A stretch of 64,000 bases of DNA. Origin: Paralithodes platypus. Lineage: Eukaryota > Arthropoda > Malacostraca > Decapoda > Lithodidae. Shown here piece after piece: positions 41,837 to 53,162 of this stretch; position 1 is the stretch's first letter; each line of letters begins with the position of its first letter. The stretch is from the NCBI GenBank assembly GCA_032716605.1, contig CM064572.1, positions 37,712,010 through 37,776,009 of the forward strand, written 5' to 3'. Position numbers and translations under genes: made by a program. The notes under the pieces were generated by a model. It was given only the letters and a program-made list of their open reading frames with translations. It was not told where the DNA came from and did no database searches.

Positions 41837-43334
41837 TGTTACGTATCTTGATCCTCAAGTGGTTAACTTGATGAATCTAGATAGCACAGAGATATATATT
41901 AAGGTATCAGTCAGCTGAAGGCAAAACAAAAGTAAAATATAATAAAATTATGTTCTGTTGTTGCTTCCTTTCCTTTTGGATCTTAGGACTTAGTATCCTT
42001 TATTGACTGATACTCTTTAATTATGAAAAATACTGAAACTAATTAAAGTCATGTAGTATTTATAAAGAATTATTATTTAACCGAAGCTTAGTAGGCTATG
42101 GTTATGAACCGAATAAGTTATAGCTAAAGAAGGACTATTAATTTTATAAAAAGTCTTGAAAGATAAATATTAAAGTAAGAATATTTCTGTCTCTTACCCT
42201 TTTTGAAATGAATAGATAGTTTTCTTATATGTCCTTTTAATTCTATTTAATGTAATTATTCTTGGTTCTTGTCTTACGTTAATAGGATTTTATTATTATT
42301 ATCATCAGGAGTAATATCAAAGTCACATAAAAAGTTAGATATATATTTAATAATTAGTTAAATGTATTTCTTAACCACGTAACATTGAGGTTTGATTATG
42401 AGTAAATACAGTTACAGGATCGCTTCATAGATTCGATTCAGGTCTCACTCAAATAATATGAAAAGCGAAATATATTATTTTGAAGCAAAAGAATTTTCTT
42501 CAGCTTAGGAAATCACTAGAAGTAATATTAACACAGCCATGTTAGTCTAAGGCGATATTACTAATACGAGACAATAGCATCACCGTACTAAGCACCGTTA
42601 AGCAATGTAAGCTTAATTAAAAGAAAATGAAAGAACTCGTATGTATTAATATAAAACAATAGTATTACTTTCATCATAACCCAATTACTTAAAGAGTTGC
42701 TTTAGTCCACAAGTTAGTCAACTAAAATAGTTAAGTACATAATAATAGCGTTAACGTTAATTCCCAATCAAATAGTTAAGTACATAAATAGTAGCGTTAA
42801 CGTTAATTCGCAATAAAATAGTTAAACACATAATAGTAGCGTTCACGTTAATTCCCAATCACATATCTCACTAACCAACATAACGTAAGTGTTTACACCG
42901 AACACACTTAACACACATTTATATAATCTGACTGACAGTCACAATCCCATTATAATACTTCACCCCGTCTTCCTCCAGCTGCAAGTTCACCTTCCCCAAC
43001 TCCAAATGAGACTGATTTGAATGCCCACAACTCGGGTCTTATATACCAAACAATGATGGTGTAGGAACGAATCAGGAGGCGGGGGTTGGTGCCTGCTCCA
43101 ATCATAGCTCCTCGAGTCGCATAACAGGTGCCTGGTCTACTCACAGCTCCTGGCGTCGATCATACGTCATAGCATCGGTCATCGAGGTAGTTTGCAGGGT
43201 CCCCCATGACGCACGTAGGTGTGAAGGCTGGTTTGCAGGTATGCGGGCTCGTAGTCTGCTTCACCGTTTGGGTAGTTTGGCTCCTTCAACTCTAATTCTA
43301 ACTCTTAAATTAACATACAGGGCTCCGTATGTCA
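41837..43334 (-). mobile_element. Solo LTR of the Gypsy family at 1-3.5 kb
   Basis: It starts (minus strand) TGACATACGGAGCCC and ends GATACGTAACA. It aligns along its full length with the LTR at 1581-3487, but has no gag or primer site next to it. It lacks the 480-bp TTAA element. A block ending GCGTTAACGTTAATTC (about 42725-42862) is present three times against once in the other LTR. It arose probably by LTR-LTR recombination. Confidence 0.88.
43010..43045 (-). promoter_or_regulatory. LTR core promoter in the solo LTR
   Basis: TATATAAG begins at 43045 and the initiator TCAGTC is at 43015-43010 on the minus strand, giving the same 32-bp spacing as in the other LTR. It could still drive transcription into 41.8 kb and below. 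Confidence 0.6.
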
Positions 43335-43599
43335 GAATATATATATATACCGGTATATATATATATATATATACGTATATACACACCAGTAAATACATGA
43401 ACACTTCCCATTACTAGCGTGCAGCATCAAAGACACGCAAAACACACTTACACAAGGTACAGAGAGAGAGAGAGAGAGACTGCAACTTTGAGCCTGTTTG
43501 TGCAATAAAGGGAAATGTGTTCCAGCGGGGAAAAAATGTTGAGCGAAAAAAGTAGATACAAAATTAACATTATTGGAAACGTGTGTGTTTCTCACGGTG

Positions 43600-43604
<5 letters not shown>

Positions 43605-43645
<41 letters not shown>

Positions 43646-43650
43646 AGGGA

Positions 43651-43686
<36 letters not shown>
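43605..43686. repeat. (GA)n microsatellite with GGGAGA block
   Basis: About 80 bp, with an internal (GGGAGA)n stretch. Confidence 0.95.
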
Positions 43687-43689
<3 letters not shown>

Positions 43690-43737
43690 ATGCAATGTAT
43701 GTATATTGTTTGTATATGACATGACAGATGATGAGTA

Positions 43738-43941
43738 TTAACCCTCCGAGTACCAGCGACGTGTTACATTAAATTCCAGCTACATATTAACGATATTATG
43801 CGGCTTAGGAAGGATATAAAGGGGTTGGTTGAGGTAGTTTGAAGCCTTATTATTGCTAGAGGTCCTTACTAAGCTGAATAAAATCGTCTAATAGTTGCCA
43901 TAACATGATGAAAAGGACGTCCCTGGTACTGAATGGGTTAA
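43738..43941. mobile_element. ACCCCTTCTGTACCGG MITE copy
   Basis: The ends TTAACCCTCCGAGTACCAGC and, inverted, CTGGTACTGAATGGGTTAA. The inner AATTCCAGCTAC and TAAAATCGTCTAATAG match the family. Confidence 0.8.
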
Positions 43942-44162
43942 TTCATGCATATCTATACTCTATTTTTCCCCAGATGATGGTAAATTGCTATCTCGCCATC
44001 CTGATTACTCGGCTATTGCCAAGATTTTAAGGCGAAATATGTTGCAAATTATGAAAAATTGGCAATAATATGACGCAGAGACATAGCAGTATCATATGTT
44101 CCCATTAAGATTCGATGAAGCAGATGCTAAGAGCTTCAATTTACCATCAGCTGGAAAAAATA

Positions 44163-45187
44163 TAGACTACAGTATACATGTATATATTATGAATTATATA
44201 AAATATAGACTATAGTATACATGTATATATTTATGAATTATTATATATAGACTATAGACTATAGTATACATGTATATATTATGAATTATATAAAATATAG
44301 ACTATAGTATACATGTATATATTATGAATTATATAAAATATAGACTATAGTATACATGTATATATTATGAATTATATAAAATATAGACTACAGTATACAT
44401 GTATATATTATGAATTATATAAAATATAGACTATAGTATACATGTATATATTATGAATTATATAAAATATAGACTACAGTATACATGTATATATTATGAA
44501 TTATATAAAATATAGACTATAGTATACATGTATATATTATGAATTATATAAAATATAGACTACAGTATACATGTATATATTATGAATTATATAAAATATA
44601 GACTATAGTATACATGTATATATTATGAATTATATAAAATATAGACTACAGTATACATGTATATATTATGAATTATATAAAATATAGACTATAGTATACA
44701 TGTATATATTATGAATTATATAAAATATAGACTACAGTATACATGTATATATTATGAATTATATAATATATAGACTACAGTATACATGTATATATTATGA
44801 ATTATATAAAATATAGACTATAGTATACATGTATATATTATGAATTATATAAAATATAGACTACAGTATACATGTATATATTATGAATTATATAAAATAT
44901 AGACTATAGTATACATGTATATATTATGAATTATATAAAATATAGACTATAGTATACATGTATATATTATGAATTATATAAAATATAGACTATAGTATAC
45001 ATGTATATATTATGAATTATATAAAATATAGACTATAGTATACATGTATATATTATGAATTATATAAAATATAGACTATAGTATACATGTATATATTATG
45101 AATTATACAAAATATAGACTATAGTATACATGTATATATTATGAATTATACAAAATATAGACTATAGTATACATGTATATATTATGA
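44163..45187. repeat. 43-bp minisatellite, about 24 units, with a two-unit higher-order pattern
   Basis: The unit is TAGACTAYAGTATACATG followed by TATATATTATGAATTATATAAAATA, period 43. Units alternate between TACAG and TATAG from about 44387 to 44731, and again to about 44903. From there on all units are TATAG. The first units have small length changes. It is AT-rich and each unit contains the palindrome GTATACATGTATA-like sequence. Confidence 0.95.
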
Positions 45188-45279
45188 ATTCACGAGGAGA
45201 CGTGGACAGACATTTTAGGACAAATATTAAAGGGGAAAAGGCCGTATTTATTAGTTTATTTATTTGCCTTTTATTATTA

Positions 45280-45451
45280 GTTTTTAGTTTCGTCCCTAGA
45301 CCTCCATCAAGCTTTAAAAAACGCCCCCCAGACCCCTCCCCCCTTCAAGGTAAATGTGTAAATTTTTCGGTAAAAATGGACAAATTTATCTTATCTTGAA
45401 GGAGGGACTGGGGGGGGAAGCTTGATGGAGGTCTAGGGAGGAAACTAAAAA
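45280..45451. repeat. Hairpin formed by two inverted family-3 ends
   Basis: GTTTTTAGTTTCGTCCCTAG, ACCTCCATCAAGCTT and CCCTTCAAGGTAAAT on the left are answered by their complements on the right, meeting near 45365 (TTTTTCGG). The arms are about 80 bp. The end sequence is the same as at 12464 and 15657, so family 3 probably has a foldback form. Confidence 0.75.
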
Positions 45452-45667
45452 CAATTATAAATGATACATACATGAGGAAATATATACGCCAATCCAATAA
45501 AGGCGCTTTGGATGATGATACAACATCCAGTATAGAGAACAAATGACACCAAACAAGAGAAGAGATAGGCTAGTAGAATCAAGTTAACATACTAAAAACT
45601 AAAAGACACGCCGTAATTCTCAGAGGCCGAATAGACAAAAAACAATAAGACAAGCCAAAACAGATTA

Positions 45668-45860
45668 TAACCCCTTCTGTACCGGCGACGTCTTTTTTAT
45701 TTTATTCTGGCTATATTTAGAGGATTTAGTGCAGTTTAAGAAGAATTTGTGGTAGTATAAAGGGTTAAGCGAGATAGTTCGAAGCCTGGTAATTGCTTGA
45801 TGCTGAATAAAATCGTCTGAATAAAGTTAAAAAAAAATGGAGCCGGTACATAAAGGGTTA
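45668..45860. mobile_element. ACCCCTTCTGTACCGG MITE copy
   Basis: It starts TAACCCCTTCTGTACCGGCG. The right end GCCGGTACATAAAGGGTTA is mutated. The internal family words are GATTTAGTGCAGTTTAAGAA and GATAGTTCGAAGCCTG. Confidence 0.85.
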
Positions 45861-45972
45861 AAACAGCAACGCAAGAGAAAGCCTCGAGGATTCTACCTCT
45901 CCTACTGGCCAAAGAGTGAAGAATAAAAATAACACAAGGGAAAACAAAATGGTAAAAAAATGTAAGAAAACA

Positions 45973-47617
45973 AGAGCAATGAAAGGGATAGGTTTAAGGG
46001 TTGCCTCTCATACAGACCCGAGAGCAATGAAAGGGATAGGTTTAAGGGCTGCCTCTCATGCAGACCCGAGAGCAATGAAAGGGATAGGTTTAAGGGCTGC
46101 CTCTCATACAGACCCAAGAGCAATGAAAGGGATAGGTTTAAGGGCTGCCTCTCATGCAGACCCGAGAGCAATGAAAGGGATAGGTTTAAGGGCTGCCTCT
46201 CATACAGAGCCGAGAGCAATGAAAGGGATAGGTTTAAGGGCTGCCTCTCATACAGACCCAAGAGCAATGAAAGGGATAGGTTTAAGGGCTGCCTCTCATA
46301 CAGACCCGAGAGCAATGAAAGGGATAGGTTTAAGGGCTGCCTCTCACACAGACCCGAGAGCAATGAAAGGGATAGGTTTAAGGGCTGCCTCTCATACAGA
46401 CCCAAGAGCAATGAAAGGGATAGGTTTAAGGGCTGCCTCTCATGCAGACCCGAGAGCAATGAAAGGGATAGGTTTAAGGGCTGCCTCTCATACAGAGCCG
46501 AGAGCAATGAAAGGGATAGGTTTAAGGGCTGCCTCTCATACAGACCCGAGAGCAATGAAAGGGATAGGTTTAAGGGCTGCCTCTCACACAGACCCAAGAG
46601 CAATGAAAGGGATAGGTTTAAGGGCTGCCTCTCATACAGACCCAAGAGCAATGAAAGGGATAGGTTTAAGGGTTGCCTCTCATGCAGACCCAAGAGCAAT
46701 GAAAGGGATAGGTTTAAGGGCTGCCTCTCACACAGACCCGAGAGCAATGAAAGGGATAGGTTTAAGGGCTGCCTCTCATACAGACCCAAGAGCAATGAAA
46801 GGGATAGGTTTAAGGGCTGCCTCTCATACAGACCCAAGAGCAATGAAAGGGATAGGTTTAAGGGCTGCCTCTCATACAGATCCAAGAGCAATGAAAGGGA
46901 TAGGTTTAAGGGCTGCCTCTAATACAGACCCGCGAGCAATGAAAGGGATAGGTTTAAGGGCTGCCTCTCATACAGACCCAAGAGCAATGAAAGGGATAGG
47001 TTTACGGGCTGCCTCTCACACAGACCCGAGAGCAATGAAAGGGATAGGTTTAAGGGCTGCCTCTCATACAGACCCAAGAGCAATGAAAGGGATAGGTTTT
47101 AGGGCTGCCTCTAATACAGACCCAAGAGCAATGAAAGGGATAGGTTTAAGGGCTGCCTCTCATACACACCCGAGAGCAATGAAAGGGATAGGTTTAAGGG
47201 CTGCCTCTCATGCAGACCCAAGAGCAATGAAAGGGATACGTTTAAGGGCTGCCTCTCAAACAGACCCGAGAGCAATGCAAGGGATAGGTTTAAGGGCTGC
47301 CTCTCATACAGACCCGAGAGCAATGAAAGGGATAGGTTTAAGGGCTGCCTCTCATACAGACCCGAGAGCAATGAAAGGGATAGGTTTAAGGGCTGCCTCT
47401 CATACAGACCCGAGAGCAATGAAAGGGATAGGTTTAAGGGCTGCCTCTCATACAGACCCAAGAGCAATGAAAGGGATAGGTTTAAGGGTTGCCTCTCATA
47501 CAGACCCGAGAGCAATGAAAGGGATAGGTTTAAGGGCTGCCTCTCATACAGACCCGAGACCAATGAAAGGGATAGGTTTAAGGGCTGCCTCTCATGCAGA
47601 CCCGAGAGCAATGAAAG
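45973..47617. repeat. 48-bp satellite, left block, about 34 units
   Basis: The unit is AGAGCAATGAAAGGGATAGG, TTTAAGGGCTGCCTCTCATA, CAGACCCG. No unit has a length change here. Since 48 is divisible by three, the plus strand is open for 574 codons (repeat MKGIGLRAASHTDPRA) and the minus strand for 329 and 205 codons. Common variants are CCG/CCA and CAT/CAC (silent in the plus frame) and ACA/GCA and GCT/GTT (not silent). There is no start context, signal peptide or exon structure to argue for a gene, so I treat it as non-coding satellite. Confidence 0.93.
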
Positions 47618-48944
47618 AACATAAGAACATAAGAACATAAGAACATAAGAACATAAGAAAATGGGAGTCTGCAGAAAGCCGATTGGCCTAAGCAAGGCAG
47701 ATCCCTGTCCCACACAACCCCAAATCAATTACAAAGCCCAATTATAGGCTCAACATTCTAATACCCTGAGGATCATCTTACCAAAACGGTTAGAGATTAA
47801 CGCAGGATTATGGAGGTCTGCAGAGCGCTGATTGGCCCAACCCGGCTGATCCCCCTTCACACCCAACCCTTCTCGTCCATATGCTTATCCAATTTTATCT
47901 TAAAGCTCCCTACAGTTTTAGATCCCACTATAGCACTTGGTAGTCCATTCCACCCGTCTACAACTCTGTTACCAAACCAATACTTGCCTATATCTTTTCT
48001 GAAACGAAATTTATCTAATTTGAAACCATTGGTACGAGTTCTTTCGCTATCACTGAGCTTTAGTACATTTGCCATGTCCCCTCTGTTAATCCCACTAACC
48101 CAATTGAACACCTCTATCATATCCCCTCTAACTCTGCGTCTCTCTAACGAATGTAAACCTAATTTCTTCAACCTTTCTTCATACGAAAGATTTCTAATAT
48201 TATGGATCATTTTTGTCATTCTACGCTGTACTCTCTCCAATGAATCTATGTCCATTCTGTAATAAGGACACCAAAATTGGACAGCATAATCCATATGGGG
48301 TCTCACTAATGACAAGTAAAGTTTTAAGATAACATCAGCAGTTCTGTTACTCACACTCCTAGAGATGAACCCGAGAATCCTGTTTGCCTTATTACGAACG
48401 CCTATACACTGTTTTCTAGGCTTCAAATCATTGCTAACAAACACACCTAGATCTTTCTCGCAGTCTGAATTTTCTAATTCTAAATTAGCTAGTTTATATT
48501 TAACATTTGTTTGCATCTTCCCTATCTTTAATACCTTGCATTTGTCAATGTTAAACTTCATCTGCCAATTTACTGACCATTCATGTAAGGTATCTAGATC
48601 CCTTTGGAGGCACTCTATATCGCTATCTGAATCAATTGATCTCCCCATTTTAGTATCGTCTGCGAATTTACTTATCCTACTAGTTATACCTAAATCTAGG
48701 TCATTTATGTATATAAGAAACAACAAGGGACCTAATACCGATCCCTGGGGGACACCACTTTTGACTGCTCCCCACTCTGACTTGGTACCATTTATGCTGA
48801 CTCTCTGTTTCCTACCAATTAGCCATGACCTAATCCATCCCAACAACGCCCCACCTATTCCATGTGCCTCAACCTTTCTCATCAATCTCTCATGAGGGAC
48901 TCTGTCGAAAGCTTTACTGAAATCTAAATATATAATATCGTATC
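47618..48944 (-). mobile_element. LINE C, 5'-truncated minus copy in the satellite
   Basis: A 1327-bp insertion with GAAAG on both sides (47613-47617 and 48945-48949), matching the satellite target. The 3' tail is (CTTATGTT)n on the minus strand, an 8-bp repeat like the tails of CR1 elements. It is nearly identical to the 3' third of the plus copy at 48972. Confidence 0.9.
47857..48944 (-). pseudogene. LINE C RT C-terminal part (truncated)
   Basis: Open from the 5' break to the stop (47857). It shows DFSKAFDRVPHERL at the edge, KSGVPQGSVLGPLLFLIYIN, the active-site KFADDTKMGRS and the C-terminal QRRMTKMIHNIRNLSYEERL and WVSGINRGD. There are only a handful of substitutions against the plus copy. 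It lacks endonuclease and RT N terminus. Confidence 0.88.
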
Positions 48945-48971
48945 GAAAGGGATAGGTTTAAGGGTTGCTCT
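48945..48971. repeat. 48-bp satellite fragment between the two LINE C copies
   Basis: GAAAGGGATAGGTTTAAGGG then TTGCTCTC. It is a part of one satellite unit, so both LINE copies entered the same unit. Confidence 0.9.
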
Positions 48972-49056
48972 CTGACCCCTGACCTGTGCGGACGTCCCCA
49001 GTGACCGCTAGTGAACCGGTTTACCCTTAGTGAGGTCCTAGTGAACTTTCTTAGTG

Positions 49057-49944
49057 ATGGCTGTTGTTGATGAGTCTGCTGTCTCCTCCCATACTCTCCA
49101 GCTTTGTCTTGCTTTGCAAGAAAGACTGGAGAGTGTGGAGCAGGAGATTCAGTGTCTCAAAGATGAAAATTTGGCCTTGAGACTAGCTATGGCGGAAAAG
49201 AAGTGTGAGGCTACCGGAAGTGTTCCCAGGGATCGTGAAGCCCCTTGGAAAGTGGTGTCAACCAGTGCAACGGCCTGCAAGCTGAAAAGGCAGCCACTCA
49301 AGACCCACAACAACTTCAGCACCTTGGCTGATGAGAGTGATGGCGAGGAAGTGGCGATCATCGAGGCAGTGAGAGGGGAGGGGGGGAAGTCTGCTGCTGT
49401 TGCTGCTACAACTCCTGCTACAGGCCGGCAACAGAAAACAGCTAAGTCTATTTTAATTGTAGGGGATTCAATGATTAAATACCTTGGTAGGGCTACTAAC
49501 ACACATGTTGGTAAAGTTGTCTGTCTGCCTGGTGCCGGAGTCGAGAAGGTGGCAGAAAAGCTAGATGGTGTCATGGAAGCGAGTGGAGAGGACCCCATCA
49601 TCTTCCTCAACGCAGGGAGCAACGACATTTGGAAATGCAGGACTGAGGAGTTGCTCACCACGTACCAGGAAATGTTGGAGAGGATCAAGGAGAAGGGTGG
49701 AGTTCCTGTGGTACACAGTATCCTACCAAGAAGAGGGGTAAGGAAGGAATGGTCCTCCAGGGCTATTGGTGTAAATAGCCGGCTGGAGAAGTATTGCAAG
49801 GCAAATACTATTCCATTCCTGGATAACTGGACCCTCTTCTACGGTAAGGATGAACTGTATGCCCAGGATAGAGTACATCTCTCTCGACTAGGAGTTTCGA
49901 CCTTAGCCAGCTCACTCGACAAGTTTGTTGCGGGGTTTTGTTAA
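49057..49944 (+). CDS. LINE C ORF1: coiled coil plus SGNH-hydrolase (esterase-like) domain
   Basis: ORF1 proteins of CR1/L2-type LINEs accompany the element RNA, and several carry an SGNH hydrolase domain whose substrate is unknown. The true start is the ATG at 49057 in the context TTAGTGATGG. About residues 15-50 are heptad-like (LALQERLESVEQEIQCLKDE). A variable, basic and acidic linker follows. From about residue 132 the hydrolase domain shows ILIVGDSMIKYL (Ser about 139), a Gly in CLPGAGVEK, NAGSNDIW (Asn about 190) and AQDRVHLSRLG (Asp about 272, His about 275). All four blocks are present, so the catalytic set looks complete. The frame is intact over 296 codons. No zinc finger was seen. 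ORF2 overlaps its last bases. Confidence 0.87.
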   Translation: MAVVDESAVSSHTLQLCLALQERLESVEQEIQCLKDENLALRLAMAEKKCEATGSVPRDREAPWKVVSTSATACKLKRQPLKTHNNFSTLADESDGEEVAIIEAVRGEGGKSAAVAATTPATGRQQKTAKSILIVGDSMIKYLGRATNTHVGKVVCLPGAGVEKVAEKLDGVMEASGEDPIIFLNAGSNDIWKCRTEELLTTYQEMLERIKEKGGVPVVHSILPRRGVRKEWSSRAIGVNSRLEKYCKANTIPFLDNWTLFYGKDELYAQDRVHLSRLGVSTLASSLDKFVAGFC

Positions 49945-52900
49945 TAAACCATAGGTGTGTAAGTAAAATAGAATCCCAGCCACATCAAATTGATAGTAAT
50001 AACGAACATTCTGATAGCGTAGATTTTCCGTCTAGGTCCAGTAGTTCAACAGGTAAAAATAAATTAGTTAAAAACAATAGAAAAATAGTTGCAAATACAA
50101 GTAATAGTTTGAATGTTTATTATACAAATTGCAGGAGTTTATGTAACAAAATGAACGAACTTAGAGCACTGGTTAGCAAAGAAAATATAGACATAATAGC
50201 GCTAACTGAAACATGGATTAATACAGAAACCAGGCATTTTTTAGCAGAGTTTGATATACCGGGATATAGTTTGTTTAAATATGACCGAACAAGTAAGAGG
50301 GGTGGCGGTATAGCAGTGTTTGTCAGAAGTTCATTAAAAAGCTGTACTAAATCAGGTATTAGAGTAAATCATGAAAATGAAAGTGTTTGGGTAGAAGTTA
50401 ACGAAGGTAGTGAGACTTTAGTTATTGGAGTTATGTATAGACCGCCAAATATGAGTAGAAATGACGGAACATCATTATGGGAGGAAATTAAAATAGCATC
50501 AAGGCTTAGCAACGTGTGCATTATGGGAGATTTTAATTTCCCTAATATAGATTGGCAGCAACAAATAGGCGACTCTGATTCAAAGGAGTTTATTGAGGTA
50601 GTACAAGATAGTTTTTTATCTCAATTCATAGATACGCCGACTAGAGGTGATAATATTCTCGATTTAGTTTTCAGTAACAATGAACATATGATAAATATCT
50701 GTGTAGAAATCGGGGACCACCTAGGAAATAGTGATCACAATTCTGTGTATTTTAATATACAATGGAAAGGTAATATCAGAGAGAATACAACATTAATACC
50801 TGACTTCAGAAAAGCCAATTATGGTGGGTTAAGAGAAGCCCTGTTAGCGGACCCTATGGTCAAAAAATTAAGTCGATCCAGGTGTCCAAATGAGTGTATC
50901 CTTTCTCAGGCACCTGTCATCTTAAGTCAGGAGGAGACGTCAAACTTGGTAGATACATACGATAATTTTATCAAGTCAGTATTCAATGCGCAAAATAAAT
51001 ATATCCCCAAAAGAAAATTTAGATCAACACAGAACCAACCCAAATGGATGAATAATAGACTATTAGATCTTCTAGGAAAAAGAGAGGAATATATAGAAAA
51101 ATTAAAAAAGGCGAAATTCACCTACTTGCTTACTATCAGAATCTATCACGACAGGTAAAAAAGGATATTAGTAAAGAAAAAAGAAATTATGAAATTAAGG
51201 TTGCCAATGATTCAAAAAATAATCCTAAAGCTTTTTACCAACTATATAAATCCAAGGTTAGAGATGTAATTGGTCCCCTTAAAACTTCGATAGGAAAATT
51301 GACAGAAAGTGATTTAGAAATGTGCAGTACATTAAATAGTCAATTTCTTTCCGTTTTCACTAATGAAAATTTGGCACAGTTTCCAGAAGTCCGTAAGGTA
51401 TAAAGCGATAGTATAGAAAATAGGTTAAGTACGGTTACTATAAGTAGAAATGATGTGGTTAAGGAAATTGACAGACTGAAACCTCATAAATCGCCTGGTC
51501 CTGATGAGGTATATGCTAGAGTATTAAAAGAATGCAGAGATGAGTTAAGTTATCCATTAACATTTCTATTTAACAAGTCATTAGAAACAGGTATAGTTCC
51601 AGAAGCTTGGAAGCTTGCAAATGTAGTTCCGATCTTCAAAAAAGGTGATAAATCAATAGCATCCAATTACCGTCCCATTAGTCTCACTTCAATCATAGGA
51701 AAACTACTAGAGTCAATTATTGCTAGGAAAATGAGAAACCACTTAGAAACATTTAACTTAATCAATTCTTCTCAGCATGGATTCACTCAGGGACGGTCTT
51801 GCCTTACTAATTTGCTTAGTTTTTTCTCAGAGGTATATGAAGCAGTAGATAATGACAAGTCATATGATATTATATATTTAGATTTCAGTAAAGCTTTCGA
51901 CAGAGTCCCTCATGAGAGATTGATGAGAAAGGTTGAGGCACATGGAATAGGTGGGGCGTTGTTAGGATGGATTAGGTCATGGCTAATTGGTAGGAAGCAG
52001 AGAGTCAGCATAAATGGTACCAAGTCAGAATGGGGAGCAGTCAAAAGTGGTGTCCCCCAGGGATCGGTATTAGGTCCCCTGTTGTTTCTTATATACATAA
52101 ATGACCTAGATTTAGGTATAACTAGTAGGATAAGTAAATTCGCAGACGATACTAAAATAGGGAGATCAATTGATTCAGATAGCGATATAGAGTGCCTCCA
52201 AAGGGATCTAGATACCTTACATGAATGGTCAGTAAATTGGCAGATGAAGTTTAACATTGACAAATGCAAGGTATTAAAGATAGGGAAGATGCAAACAAAT
52301 GTTAAATATAAACTAGCTAATTTAGAATTAGAAAATTCAGACTGCGAGAAAGATCTAGGTGTGTTTGTTAGCAATGATTTGAAGCCTAGAAAACAGTGTA
52401 TAAGCGTTCGTAATAAGGCAAACAGGATTCTCGGGTTCATCTCTAGGAGTGTGAGTAACAGAACTGCTGATGTTATCTTAAAACTTTACTTGTCATTAGT
52501 GAGACCCCATATGGATTATGCTGTCCAATTTTGGTGTCCTTATTACAGAATGGACATAGATTCATTGGAGAGAGTACAGCGTAGAATGACAAAAATTATC
52601 CATAATATTAGAAATCTTTCGTATGAAGAAAGGTTGAAGAAATTAGGTTTACATTCGTTAGAGAGACGCAGAGTTAGAGGGGATATGATAGAGGTGTTCA
52701 AGTGGGTTAGTGGGATTAACAAAGGGGACATGGCAAATGTACTAAAGCTCAGTGATAGCGAAAGAACTCTTACCAATGGTTTCAAATTAGATAAATTTCG
52801 TTTCAGAAAAGATATAGGCAAGTATTGGTTTGGTAACAGAGTTGTAGATGGGTGGAATGGACTACCAAGTGCTATAGTGGGATCTAAAACTGTAGGGAGC

Positions 52901-52948
52901 TTTAAGATAAAATTGGATAAGCATATGGACGAGAAGGGTTGGGTGTGA
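49938..52948 (+). pseudogene. LINE C ORF2: APE endonuclease and reverse transcriptase, one frameshift and one stop
   Basis: ORF2 overlaps the ORF1 stop by a few bases and has no ATG near its start. Reinitiation or another route is needed to translate it. The endonuclease has VYYTNCRSLCNKM, IIALTETWIN, GVMYRPPN, CIMGDFNFPNIDW, ILDLVFSN and SDHNSVYF. A frameshift near 51115 moves the frame. A TAA lies at 51401-51403. RT then runs from LKPHKSPGPDEVYARVLK through NYRPISLTSIIGKLLESI, HGFTQGRSCLTNLLSF, IIYLDFSKAFDRVPHER and GVPQGSVLGPLLFLIYINDL to the active-site KFADDTKIGRS. The CR1-type C terminus with ERVQRRMTKIIHNIRNLSYE ends at 52948. Only these two lesions are visible, so it is a young copy. 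Confidence 0.9.
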
Positions 52949-53162
52949 AGGGGGATCAGCCGGGTTGGGCCAATCAGCGCTCTGCAGACCTCCATAATCC
53001 TGCGTTAATCTCTAACCGTTTTGGTAAGATGATCCTCAGGGTATTAGAGTGTGAAGCCTATAATTGGGCTTTGTAATGAATTGGGGTTGTGTGGGACAGG
53101 GATCTGCCTTGCTTAGGCCAATCGGCTTTCTGCAGACTCCCATTTTCTTATGTTCTTATGTT

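Larger units (their letters stand above)
48972..53162 (+). mobile_element. LINE C, near full-length plus copy (CR1-like)
   Basis: The 5' end follows satellite CTCTC and begins TGACCCCTGACCTGTGCGG. A short leader with repeated CTAGTGA words precedes ORF1 (49057-49944). ORF2 follows (49938-52948), then a 3' UTR with ATTGGGCTTTGTAATGAATT and a tail TTCTTATGTTCTTATGTTC. The satellite resumes with CTCTCATACAG. The duplication is about 5 bp (CTCTC), with one C less than the satellite on the left. The 4.2-kb length, two ORFs, SGNH-type ORF1 and 8-bp tail all agree with the CR1/L2 group. Confidence 0.9.

Noticed and set aside
45916..47640. 574-codon plus ORF of a 16-residue repeat as a secreted repeat protein gene
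   Set aside because: The ORF is fully explained by a 48-bp satellite. There is no signal peptide, no non-repeat domain and no exon context, and the opposite strand is also open.
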